A DNA stretch of 64,000 nucleotides, taken from Bacillota bacterium. GTDB taxonomy: Bacteria; Bacillota; Clostridia; Acetivibrionales; DSM-1351. Shown piece after piece: positions 1 to 7,790 of this stretch. Both the position numbers and the translations under genes were made by a program. The stretch lies in the NCBI GenBank assembly GCA_023400235.1, contig JAEXFI010000019.1, positions 55,198 through 119,197 on the forward strand. Direction: 5' to 3'. Each line of letters begins with the position of its first letter. The first letter of the stretch is position 1. The notes under the pieces are model-generated. The model was not told the DNA's origin and searched no databases. It saw nothing but the letters and a program-made list of their open reading frames with translations.

Positions 1-232
1 ATTAAAATATTATTAACAATTATTGTCTTGTCTATTCATATATTTTACCATTACAACAAAGTTTTGAAAAAAGTCTGGGAAATCTGCCAAACTCTTTGAA
101 AATAATATGCGGAATATAATGGTGTCACATTTCAGACGCCTTGCGTCATACAAGCGACTATGCTATAATTATGTATGCAAAACAAGAAATTTCCCATTTG
201 GGTATAATAACACATTTTTAATGCAGTGTATA

Positions 233-261
233 ATGATATCATAGTTCATACTGCTTGTCAA
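233..261 (-). promoter_or_regulatory. Vegetative promoter, probably for rpoB outside the window
   Basis: On the minus strand a perfect -35 TTGACA (256-261) is followed after exactly 17 nt by TATCAT (233-238). It lies beyond the rplL terminator and reads toward position 1. In Firmicutes the gene after rplL is rpoB, so this promoter probably drives it; that gene is not in the window. The untranslated leader would be at least 220 nt and contains a small GACGC/GCGTC hairpin at 136-148. Confidence 0.6.
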
Positions 262-354
262 TTATTAAAACGTATTAATAACTACGTTTTTTTATTTTAA
301 TTTTTTACATTTCTCATGGAGCCCATGCTCATAAATAAAAAAACTGCTTTTTAA

Positions 355-396
355 AAAAAGAGGCCACTCTCAAAACATCTCGAGTAGCCTCTTTTT
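355..396 (-). terminator. Rho-independent terminator after rplL
   Basis: In the minus-strand RNA a 10-bp stem (GAGGCUACUC with GAGUGGCCUC, one U-G wobble) is followed by a run of seven U. The loop is about 11 nt. It lies 50 nt after the rplL stop and probably separates or attenuates transcription between rplJL and rpoB. Confidence 0.8.
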
Positions 397-446
397 CAAT
401 ACCGGATAACCTGCTTTAAGCCACGGCATCCAGTTCAAAATCAATA

Positions 447-830
447 TTATTTGATTTCAACAGTAGCTCCAACTTCTTTGAACTTAGCTTCGATTGATGC
501 AGCTTCATCCTTTGATACGTTTTCCTTGATAGTCTTAGGAGCGCCGTCAACGAGGTCCTTAGCTTCCTTCAAACCAAGACCGGTTGCTTCTCTAACAACC
601 TTTATAACCTTGATCTTGTCTGCTCCAACTTCCTTCAATATTACATCGAATTCAGTCTTTTCTTCTGCGGGAGCTGCTGCTGCACCTGCTGCAGGAGCTG
701 CTGCTACTGCTACGGGAGCTGCTGCTGATACTCCAAACTCTTCTTCAAGAGCCTTTACGAGTTCTGATAATTCCAATACTGTTAAAGCCTTTACATCTTC
801 AATTAATTTTGTTACTTTTTCGCTAGCCAT
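447..830 (-). CDS. rplL: 50S ribosomal protein L7/L12
   Basis: The 127-residue product is the stalk protein L7/L12, which as dimers on L10 recruits translational GTPases to the large subunit. The N-terminal dimerisation segment, the Ala/Pro-rich hinge (about residues 36-55) and the C-terminal domain with the conserved GLGLKEAKDLVD helix are all visible. I chose the ATG at 830 (MASEKVTK) over an upstream in-frame start because GGAGGU sits a normal distance before it. It follows rplJ by 111 nt in the same operon and is followed by a terminator. Confidence 0.97.
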   Translation of the reverse strand: MASEKVTKLIEDVKALTVLELSELVKALEEEFGVSAAAPVAVAAAPAAGAAAAPAEEKTEFDVILKEVGADKIKVIKVVREATGLGLKEAKDLVDGAPKTIKENVSKDEAASIEAKFKEVGATVEIK

Positions 831-941
831 TGTATAATACCTCCAAATAATTTTTAAATTAATTTTTTTGTTTTTAAGATACATAAATCAAATAACTTTT
901 ATAATTAATAAAACAATGTTTATTAACTTTTTGCTTTTAAA

Positions 942-1475
942 TTAAGCGTTTGCTTTTTGCTCAGCTATAGCATTCAATGCTACAACCAAACCTCTCATAT
1001 TTCCGTTCAATACATTTACGAAGCCGGAAATAGGAGCATTGAAGCCTCCCAATACTTTTGCAATGAGGACTTCACGTGATGGCAAGTCTGCAAGAGCCTT
1101 GATACCCTCAACGTCAATAACCTTACCTTCAACTACACCAGCCTTGAGTTCGAACTTTTCAAACTTTTTGGCAAATTCGGAAAGAACCTTTGCAGGTGCC
1201 ACAGCATCAGTTGCGCTGAGAGCCATTGCAGTCGGGCCATTTAAAAAAGTATCCAGACCTTCAAGTCCATTTTCCTTCATAGCAAAGCTGGTTAAAGTAT
1301 TCTTAACAACTCTATATTCTACGCCGGCTGCCCTTAAAGCATTTCTCAGTTCAGTATCCTGTTCTACGGTCAAACCTCTGTAGTCAGCCAATACGATAGC
1401 TTGTGCAGCTTTAACCTTTTCAGTTAATTCCACTACTACTTGCTTTTTTTGTTCAAGTATTTTGTTACTAGGCAA
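942..1475 (-). CDS. rplJ: 50S ribosomal protein L10
   Basis: L10 is the base of the ribosomal stalk: it binds 23S rRNA and carries the L7/L12 dimers. The protein has the typical N-terminal KKQVVVELTEK helix, the ADYRGLTV segment and a length (177 aa) normal for the family. The longest frame begins with a GTG at 1484, but that GTG is part of the AAGGAGGTG ribosome binding site itself, so the TTG at 1473-1475, about 6 nt further on, is the likelier start. Expression is probably controlled by the L10 leader and attenuator upstream (1713-1955), through binding of the L10(L12)4 complex, as known in other Firmicutes. Confidence 0.95.
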   Translation of the reverse strand: MPSNKILEQKKQVVVELTEKVKAAQAIVLADYRGLTVEQDTELRNALRAAGVEYRVVKNTLTSFAMKENGLEGLDTFLNGPTAMALSATDAVAPAKVLSEFAKKFEKFELKAGVVEGKVIDVEGIKALADLPSREVLIAKVLGGFNAPISGFVNVLNGNMRGLVVALNAIAEQKANA

Positions 1476-1712
1476 AACATCCACCTCCTTCTACGGTTTT
1501 TGTAAGAAAAAATATATATACTAAATATAATTTTCCTGCTCATTTATTAACTCAATTCAAGTACGCCCTGGCGTACCCGCGTGCCGATTTTGTATTGAAC
1601 CAAGCGAGCCGGTACAGCTCTTCAAAAATCGTGCACCTCCGCCGGAAGCTATATTGTCATTGGAAAAATGCTGCTGCCTCTGACATATATTTGCCATTCC
1701 ACTGCTGATATA

Positions 1713-1749
1713 TAAAAAACCCTTTGCATGCACATAGACACACAAAGGG
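1713..1749 (-). terminator. Attenuator hairpin in the rplJ leader
   Basis: In the minus-strand RNA CCCUUUG (1743-1749) pairs with CAAAGGG (1720-1726) and is followed directly by UUUUUU. It lies about 240 nt before the rplJ start and at the end of the L10 leader, the position expected for an attenuator governed by L10 binding. A regulatory role is inferred from position. Confidence 0.7.
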
Positions 1750-1955
1750 TGATTAACCGTTTCAAAGTTACTTGGTCACTTTGTCAGCTTAATCAATTGC
1801 AGAGCAATTGATTATCAACCTCGGCGGGATGATGTAAACATCTGTTAGGCTTTGGTATCTCTACCTATGCTCCCACTGTCTATGGCTTACTATTACTGCG
1901 ACGCCAACTGCCTATCTTAACAGATAAGTAGTTTGCCCGCATGATTTTTCACAAC
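1750..1955 (-). ncRNA. Ribosomal protein L10 leader RNA
   Basis: This stretch between rplA and rplJ is transcribed from its own promoter and matches the layout of the L10 leader family (Rfam RF00557). The minus-strand RNA carries the purine-rich CAGUGGGAGCAUAGGUAGAG segment, the CCCGCCGAGG kink-turn-like motif (about 1826-1835) and a very stable hairpin of AAUCAAUUG with CAAUUGAUU (about 1792-1815). The protein complex L10(L12)4 is known to bind this type of leader and repress rplJL. Ends are approximate; a covariance-model search would fix them. Confidence 0.75.
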
Positions 1956-1962
1956 AGTTTAT

Positions 1963-1991
1963 ATGATAATACTAAACAAGCCTTTTGTAAA
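1963..1991 (-). promoter_or_regulatory. Promoter for the L10 leader and rplJL
   Basis: The minus strand has TTTACA (1986-1991), a 17-nt spacer, and TATCAT (1963-1968). It sits immediately after the rplA stop, so rplJL has its own start in addition to readthrough from rplKA. Confidence 0.6.
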
Positions 1992-2021
1992 GTACTTTTT
2001 TCAAGATACCCTGAAAATAAA

Positions 2022-2717
2022 CTATTCAGAAACCTTAACAGGATTAATCTTCACGCCGGGGCCCATAGTCGAAGAAACTACAACGCTCCTCAAGTACTGT
2101 CCTTTAGCGGCTGCAGGCTTAGCCTTTACAACTGCTCCGAGAAGTGTACGGAAATTATCCATGAGCTTCTCTGTTCCAAAGGATACCTTTCCTATGGGGC
2201 AGTGAATAATGTTTGTCTTATCAAGTCTGTATTCAATCTTACCGGCTTTAATGTCGGCTATAGCTTTGGCTACATCCATTGATACAGTACCGGCTTTTGG
2301 GTTTGGCATAAGTCCCTTTGGACCCAGAACCTTACCTAATCTACCTACAACGCCCATCATATCAGGAGTTGCTACTACTACATCATATTCAAACCAGTTT
2401 TCGTTCTGAATTTTTGTTACCAGCTCTTCAGCACCAACAAATTCAGCACCAGCCTGTTCAGCTTCCTTTGCCTTATCTCCCTTTGCAAATACCAACACTC
2501 TAACCTTTTTACCGGTTCCGTGAGGAAGTACTACTGCACCTCTAACCTGTTGGTCTGCATGTCTGGAGTCAACACCAAGCTTTATATGAACTTCAACAGT
2601 CTCATCAAACTTTGCTTTAGCTGTTTTCTGAGCAAGGTCGAGAGCCTCTGCCGGATCATGAAGCTTCTGTCTATCAATAAGTTTTGAGCTTTCTTGATAC
2701 TTCTTTCCTCTAAACAT
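2022..2717 (-). CDS. rplA: 50S ribosomal protein L1
   Basis: L1 forms the mobile stalk at the tRNA exit side of the large subunit and, in many bacteria, represses its own operon mRNA. The 231-residue sequence shows the family landmarks: the KYxESSKLID start, FDETVEVHIKLGVDSRHADQQVRG, and GKVLGPKGLMPNPKAGTV in the second half. Length is normal. The ATG at 2717 follows GGAGUG. It lies 94 nt after rplK and belongs to the same transcription unit. Confidence 0.97.
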   Translation of the reverse strand: MFRGKKYQESSKLIDRQKLHDPAEALDLAQKTAKAKFDETVEVHIKLGVDSRHADQQVRGAVVLPHGTGKKVRVLVFAKGDKAKEAEQAGAEFVGAEELVTKIQNENWFEYDVVVATPDMMGVVGRLGKVLGPKGLMPNPKAGTVSMDVAKAIADIKAGKIEYRLDKTNIIHCPIGKVSFGTEKLMDNFRTLLGAVVKAKPAAAKGQYLRSVVVSSTMGPGVKINPVKVSE

Positions 2718-2811
2718 ACGTCACACTCCTTAAGTGGTTAATTATTGTCGGAAACCTTTGTTTCCTCCCACAAACTCAAACTAGCAATTCAAGAATCTCT
2801 TGAAGAAACAA

Positions 2812-3237
2812 CTAGTCTATTACTACGATACCCATGCTGCGCGCTGTACCGGCAATCATGCTTGCTGCCGCGTCAACACTTGCCGCATTCAGGTCAGGCA
2901 TTTTCAGCTCTGCAATCTTACGAACTTCTTCCTTTGTGATCTTTGCAACTTTGTCCTTGTTTGGCTTACCAGAGCCGCTCTCAATCTTGCATGCTTTTTT
3001 CAGAAGAACAGCCGCTGGAGGAGTCTTTGTGATGAAGGAGAAAGATCTGTCAGCATAAACGGTTATTACAACTGGGATTATAAGTCCCGCGTCCTTTGCT
3101 GTTCTTTCATTGAATTCCTTACAAAAACCCATAATGTTAACGCCGTGCTGTCCTAAAGCTGGTCCAACCGGTGGAGCCGGAGTTGCTTTCCCCGCAGGAA
3201 TCTGAAGTTTAACATAACCTGCAATTTTCTTTGCCAT
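2812..3237 (-). CDS. rplK: 50S ribosomal protein L11
   Basis: L11 binds the GTPase-associated centre of 23S rRNA and is needed for stringent-response sensing by RelA-type enzymes. The 141-residue product has the proline-rich PAGKATPAPPVGPALGQHG signature near the N terminus and the C-terminal rRNA-binding domain. The start at 3237 (MAKKIAGYVKL) was chosen because GGGAGGUGG precedes it; the longer frame to 3270 has no family support. Confidence 0.97.
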   Translation of the reverse strand: MAKKIAGYVKLQIPAGKATPAPPVGPALGQHGVNIMGFCKEFNERTAKDAGLIIPVVITVYADRSFSFITKTPPAAVLLKKACKIESGSGKPNKDKVAKITKEEVRKIAELKMPDLNAASVDAAASMIAGTARSMGIVVID

Positions 3238-3357
3238 TAATTCCACCTCCCAATTTTTTCGCGAACACAATAAATATTAGTTTGTATTCGACGGTATTAC
3301 TTGTAATTATTTATTAAAAGGACAGAAAAACAAAATGTTTTCTATCTGCCTTATGGC

Positions 3358-3876
3358 CTATATTTTCATGATTTGTGTCAATTCAAGCTCAACAGGAGTT
3401 TCTCTGCCGAACATTGATACGGAAACACGGACCTTCTTCTTTTCAAGATTGATTTCTTCAACAATTCCGATAAAGTTCTCCAGAGGACCTGAAGTAACTC
3501 TTACATTATCATTGACCTCATAATCTATTTCAGGCGCAAACTCCTCAACGCCCATTGCCTTGACTTCGTCTTCAGACAATGGAACGGGCTTTGACCCAGG
3601 TCCTACAAATCCTGTAACACCTCTGGTATTTCTGACAATATACCAGGACTCGTCCGACATAATCATTTTGACAAGCACATATCCGGGGAAAACCTTCTTA
3701 AGCGTTGCCTTTTTTTTGCCGTCCTTAATCTCGATCTGCTCTTCCATAGGAACAACAATATCCACAATATAGTCCTGCATGCCTCTGTTTTCCACTATCT
3801 TCTCCAGATTAGCCTTAACTTTGTTTTCATACCCGGAATAGGTATGAACCACATACCACTTAGTATCTTCAGACAT
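3358..3876 (-). CDS. nusG: Transcription elongation and antitermination factor NusG
   Basis: The 172-residue protein has the NusG N-terminal domain (WYVVHTYSGYENKV; FPGYVLVKMIM; VRNTRGVTGFVGPG) and a C-terminal KOW domain (about residues 120-170). NusG binds RNA polymerase and affects pausing, termination and coupling to ribosomes. It lies between secE and rplK as is usual in Firmicutes. The ribosome binding site before the ATG is weak (a GGUGGGCC about 15 nt upstream), so the start rests mainly on the conserved N terminus. Confidence 0.96.
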   Translation of the reverse strand: MSEDTKWYVVHTYSGYENKVKANLEKIVENRGMQDYIVDIVVPMEEQIEIKDGKKKATLKKVFPGYVLVKMIMSDESWYIVRNTRGVTGFVGPGSKPVPLSEDEVKAMGVEEFAPEIDYEVNDNVRVTSGPLENFIGIVEEINLEKKKVRVSVSMFGRETPVELELTQIMKI

Positions 3877-4004
3877 ATCAAAAACAGGCCCACCAATTCA
3901 AAGCCCCATGTCCTCCCTCTAATTCTTTTGGCCTTGAAACTATCAATCGGATGATATGTATCAAACCAATCAATTTTTTTAAGCACTTATCAAGGCAATA
4001 TATG

Positions 4005-4235
4005 CTATTTTGCAAATACAACATCAGCTAATGCCGTCAAACCGAAATCTGCAGCCCAAATTATTGCGCCAACAATCAGGCAGAAAAGAAGTACTGTAAT
4101 AGTATTGTTTATCAGCTGAGTCCTGTTAGGCCATATGACTTTTTTCAATTCGGCTCTGATTTCTCTAAATAGCTTTGCCATGCCCTGGCCGGTTCGCTTG
4201 AAGCGATTCACCTTTTTAACCTCATTTTCAGCCAT
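4005..4235 (-). CDS. secE: Preprotein translocase subunit SecE
   Basis: SecE is the small clamp subunit of the SecYEG protein-export channel. The 76-residue product has the single C-terminal membrane helix (NTITVLLFCLIVGAIIWAADFG) and the amphipathic REIRAELKKVIWPNR segment typical of the short Gram-positive form. An in-frame GTG at 4244 overlaps the ribosome binding site, so the ATG at 4233-4235 is preferred. Confidence 0.93.
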   Translation of the reverse strand: MAENEVKKVNRFKRTGQGMAKLFREIRAELKKVIWPNRTQLINNTITVLLFCLIVGAIIWAADFGLTALADVVFAK

Positions 4236-4603
4236 TATAATCACATCCCAATAATAATATTTTTAAATATCAATTGGCAGTTATACAGTAATTGTTGACA
4301 CAATTCCCATAAATTTGAATCTCATGCAAAGTATACCCAAACACGGGACTCATTAAACATTGCCACCGATTTCACAGAAGTATTAAATTTCCCGGAGGAA
4401 ACCTTAGAGCCTATCCACTAACCAAAATAAACTGTCCGGTTTCCCAGGAGCATCTTAATGTTCCATAAACCAAACCACCCGTTTTACAGGATATATTTAA
4501 CTTATGAATTAAGAGCAGATATTTGGTTTTCAGAGAGACTGCTTCCCTTAACCATATCCAGTCTCCAAAGGAGTCCCGGATAAATAGTCAATATCCCGTC
4601 AAA
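4236..4603. other. Gene-free spacer between rpmG and secE
   Basis: I see no open frame, no tRNA (in many bacteria tRNA-Trp lies here) and no clear hairpin with a U run in these 368 nt. It is presumably a transcribed spacer. Confidence 0.5.
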
Positions 4604-4753
4604 CTATTTTGTTTCTTTGTGAACTGTGTGCTTGTGACAGAATTTACAGAATTTCTTCAATTCAAGTCTATCCGGGTCATTCTTCTTATTTTTCATGTTT
4701 GAGTAATTTCTTTGCTTGCAATCAGTACAAGCGAGTGTAATCTTAACTCTCAT
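4604..4753 (-). CDS. rpmG: 50S ribosomal protein L33
   Basis: I translated this 49-residue frame by hand: it begins MRVKITLACTDCKQRNY and ends HKHTVHKETK. It is the zinc-binding form of L33, with the two CxxC pairs (CTDC and CKFC) intact. The ATG follows GGAGGUG with good spacing. It is the first gene of the rpmG-secE-nusG-rplKA unit, downstream of a strong promoter at 4857-4885. Confidence 0.95.
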   Translation of the reverse strand: MRVKITLACTDCKQRNYSNMKNKKNDPDRLELKKFCKFCHKHTVHKETK

Positions 4754-4856
4754 CAGTAACACCTCCAGCCGCTTAATGTGTATTTCACCATATAAGTCAT
4801 TTATTAAATTTTCATTTTAGACATAAAAAAAAAGACTTACACAACGAGCAATAACT

Positions 4857-4885
4857 AATTTAACATATATGAAGTAAAAAGTCAA
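4857..4885 (-). promoter_or_regulatory. Vegetative promoter for rpmG-secE-nusG
   Basis: The minus strand has TTGACT (4880-4885), a 17-nt spacer and TAAATT (4857-4862), about 100 nt before rpmG. It is well placed to drive the whole rpmG-secE-nusG-rplKA unit. Confidence 0.65.
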
Positions 4886-5116
4886 GCATATGTTTTACAG
4901 GGCGGAATCTACCCGGAGGCACAATGCGAAATAAATAGGAAAGATAACATATCTGAAGATACAATGCGCCATTTGCCTGGATGTTACAAGACTGTCACTT
5001 TTTATGCGCGGCTCTATTGTATAATTTATGTATTGCGATGTCAATATTCAGTATTCCACATTAAATATCTACTAATTATGAATTATTTGTTCTGCTTTAA
5101 CCGAAAGGAGCCATAC

Positions 5117-7339
5117 ATGAGAAAAAAAACCATTGCACTGCTGATAATTTCCTTACTTCTGCTGACCAGCAGCAGATTTAACCTTTCCGCCGGCGAACCC
5201 TTTCTTTATCCTGCTGTAGTTTCAACTGCCAATGGAGAAAAGTGGGGTTATATAAATGACAGTGGTACTTACTCCATAGAGCCCAAATATGATTTTGTAA
5301 AGGAATTTAACCAAAAGGGAATTGCAATTGTTGCGTATGGAACACAGGAATACGGGCTTTGCAAGGTTTTCTTCATAAACAAGTCGGATGAAGTAATTTC
5401 AGGCCCCTTCTCAGCCTACATCCCCGAGTTCAGTAACGGAATGGCAATTCTGGCTACTGACAGAAACAGCTATGTAGCGGTGGATGAAAATGGGGAAGTG
5501 GTTTTGCAAAGCAACTACCATCTCTGCGATTATAGCGACGGAATGTTCAGCTTTTATGACAGTAAGACAGAAACGTACGGTTTTGTTGATACAGCCGGAA
5601 AATTAGCTATACCTGCTGATTATATAAGTGTGGGGAATTTTGATGCCGGTACTGCAATAGTTGAAACACACAGAGGTGCCTACTCCGTCATTGACAGGAG
5701 AGGAAAGGTGGCTAAAAATCTCAAATATTACGACAGGTATAATTCAGCAGAGGGCCTTACCTCTTTTTGTAATCCGCAAACCGAGCTTTACGGCTACAAG
5801 CGCAATGACGGGACAATCTCTCTTCAGCCGGTCTACAGCTCTGCACTGCCCTTTTCAGACGGCTGTGCCATTGTGGGACTCTCAGGACCAGAAGGCTTCA
5901 AATTCGGCTTGATAGACAGATATGGCAGGTACATAATGCAGCCGGAGTTTTCCGGGATCGTCTATCTGGGGCAGGGCATGTATGCCGCCGCACAACAGGA
6001 GACATCCTATTTCCCTATGGCCTATTCTCCTAAGGCTTTGTTCAACTCCGATGGAGAACGGTTGACAGACTACAGCTTTTATAATATTTCACTGTTTGAG
6101 AACGGTCTTGCGGTTGCCAATGATAGCGAAAACACCTTCTTTATTGATAGGGAGGGGAATATTGACAAAAGCCTGCCCAAGCTTCGAGGCATTGGTGATA
6201 TAAGGCGTGTGGGCAACCTTTTGCAGGTCAGGCTGGATGAAGGCCTGCAATATCTTAAGCCGGACGGTGAATCAGTCTGGCAGAGGGATGACTCCACACC
6301 TCTTGGCAATGGCATTACCATTAAGCGCCTGACCTATAGAGAAGACTATCTGACCTTGATACACTACCCTCAGATTTCCGGGCTGCGGGACAAAGCTGTT
6401 GAGAATAAAATAAACCGGCAGCTCAGAGATGAATTTCTAGGTGATTATGAAAACCGGAAACCTGAACTTGAAGAATTTTCTCAGGATATATCCATTAACT
6501 TCTCTGCCGCAATTAATAAAAATTTACTTATAATAGAAAAAAATGGCTACTTCTATCCCCTGGGTGCCGCACATGGCACACCTTACAAGGAATACTTCCA
6601 CATTGATGCCGGAACAGGAATCTTCTATAACCTCAAGGATTTATTCCGCTCAGACAGTAAATATACTCAGAGGCTCACCTCCCTGGTCAGGGAACAACTG
6701 GTGCTGAACAACAGATGCTCTGCCGTCTCCGGCAACTCCGGGTATTTTACCACCGATGCGGAGGTCTTGGCAGATCAGGATTTCATTCTTGAAAGTGATG
6801 CCATAAAAATATACTACCATCCTTATGAGATTGCTTCCTACGTTTTTGGCTTCCCTGAGTTTGAAATACCCTACGGCAAACTTTCGGATATTATAAGTTC
6901 CGGTGGAGCACTCTGGAATTCCTTTGACAAGGTTATAGTGCCGCACAAGGTTAAAGTGGATGGGGCTATTGAGAAAGGTACCGTCAAAGCACTTGAACAA
7001 CTTTTGGCCTCGTATGAGACAGGTCTTATGGAGGCAATTGACAAAAACAGCTTTAAAATCGTTGAGCCCAGTCTTTTAGAGGGGAGCAGTCTCTATAATT
7101 CCCAGAAGAGCTTGATATGGGACCTTTATAAGAAAAATACAAGAGAAAAGCTTATAAATTATGAGATTTATTCTGTTGAAAGGGATGATATTTCAGGAAT
7201 GTATAGAATTTTTGTAAATGAGGAAATTGCAGTCAGGTACTCCGGCAAAAGCTTCGTTAACAAGAAATACAGCTGGTGCTATACCGCCGTTCCCCAAGAT
7301 GATGGAAGCTTAAAACTGAGCAGCCTTGAAAAATGGTGA
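5117..7339 (+). CDS. Secreted WG-repeat protein with DUF3298-like domain
   Basis: The 740-residue product starts at the ATG at 5117 after AAAGGAG; upstream in-frame starts lack a binding site. It has a signal peptide (about residues 1-24), then a run of WG (KWG) beta-repeats to about residue 400, seen as spaced GYIND, GFVDTAGK, YGYKRNDG and GLIDRYG motifs each followed by a hydrophobic/PxY strand. A DUF3298/RsiV-like region follows (about 430-610, with the GAAHG motif), then a C-terminal roughly 100-residue NTF2-like segment. WG repeats are known as likely beta-propeller or solenoid binding surfaces; the ligand here is unknown. It stands alone on the plus strand. The protein is probably exported and retained in the envelope, perhaps as a wall-stress or ligand sensor (inference). 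Confidence 0.8.
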   Translation: MRKKTIALLIISLLLLTSSRFNLSAGEPFLYPAVVSTANGEKWGYINDSGTYSIEPKYDFVKEFNQKGIAIVAYGTQEYGLCKVFFINKSDEVISGPFSAYIPEFSNGMAILATDRNSYVAVDENGEVVLQSNYHLCDYSDGMFSFYDSKTETYGFVDTAGKLAIPADYISVGNFDAGTAIVETHRGAYSVIDRRGKVAKNLKYYDRYNSAEGLTSFCNPQTELYGYKRNDGTISLQPVYSSALPFSDGCAIVGLSGPEGFKFGLIDRYGRYIMQPEFSGIVYLGQGMYAAAQQETSYFPMAYSPKALFNSDGERLTDYSFYNISLFENGLAVANDSENTFFIDREGNIDKSLPKLRGIGDIRRVGNLLQVRLDEGLQYLKPDGESVWQRDDSTPLGNGITIKRLTYREDYLTLIHYPQISGLRDKAVENKINRQLRDEFLGDYENRKPELEEFSQDISINFSAAINKNLLIIEKNGYFYPLGAAHGTPYKEYFHIDAGTGIFYNLKDLFRSDSKYTQRLTSLVREQLVLNNRCSAVSGNSGYFTTDAEVLADQDFILESDAIKIYYHPYEIASYVFGFPEFEIPYGKLSDIISSGGALWNSFDKVIVPHKVKVDGAIEKGTVKALEQLLASYETGLMEAIDKNSFKIVEPSLLEGSSLYNSQKSLIWDLYKKNTREKLINYEIYSVERDDISGMYRIFVNEEIAVRYSGKSFVNKKYSWCYTAVPQDDGSLKLSSLEKW

Positions 7340-7688
7340 TAGCGTTATCGGACAGTGATAACACCTGCTCATAACAGGCTACTTTGCCTGCACCTAACCT
7401 TCCGCTGCTCATGGCTTTTATCGTTTTGCCAAAATCCGCGCTGTGTGGGCTTGTGCGGCAAGAAATTTGCTGCGCAAATCCGTTTAGTGCCCCATTTAAG
7501 TTTCTACAGATGCTCAGCAAATTGTCTTGTTCGCTAGGGGGCACTACTGCCCCCTTCGACGAAATTTCTAGTGTATTGCTTATACTTTAGTAGTATCAAC
7601 GCTTACAACTATATCCAATATATATAAAATCCTATACTCTAAAACAGCCTGTGCTGTCAGCAGTGTATAAGGGAATACCTTTGGTACT
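7340..7688. other. Gene-free spacer with hairpins
   Basis: This GC-richer spacer between two converging genes holds no convincing frame. A GTTATC/GATAAC hairpin follows the WG-repeat gene directly (about 7344-7363), and a perfect GGGGGCA/TGCCCCC hairpin with a 4-nt loop lies at 7537-7554. Neither has a clean U run. It could be a dispersed intergenic repeat; no second copy was noticed in the window. Confidence 0.4.
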
Positions 7689-7790
7689 GTGGTCTGTAAC
7701 GTCTAAATCTTATATTGCCGGCGAGGAAAATTTCTGCAGAGCAGGAATCTAACCGGCGGCAATATGCGACTTTTAGGAATTACAGACCAC
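7689..7790. repeat. Imperfect 102-bp palindrome at the 3' end of ilvB
   Basis: The outer arms GTGGTCTGTAA (7689-7699) and TTACAGACCAC (7780-7790) are perfect over 11 bp, and inner arms ATATTGCCG (7712-7720) and CGGCAATAT (7757-7765) over 9 bp; the segments between them are partly complementary too. The right arm reaches the first base of the ilvB stop codon. There is no U run, so it is not a standard terminator; a small palindromic mobile element or an mRNA 3'-end stabiliser are both possible. Confidence 0.6.

Noticed and set aside
7257..7590. Frames on both strands in the spacer after the WG-repeat gene
   Set aside because: They overlap the end of that gene or hairpins and lack ribosome binding sites; perhaps a dispersed repeat rather than a gene.
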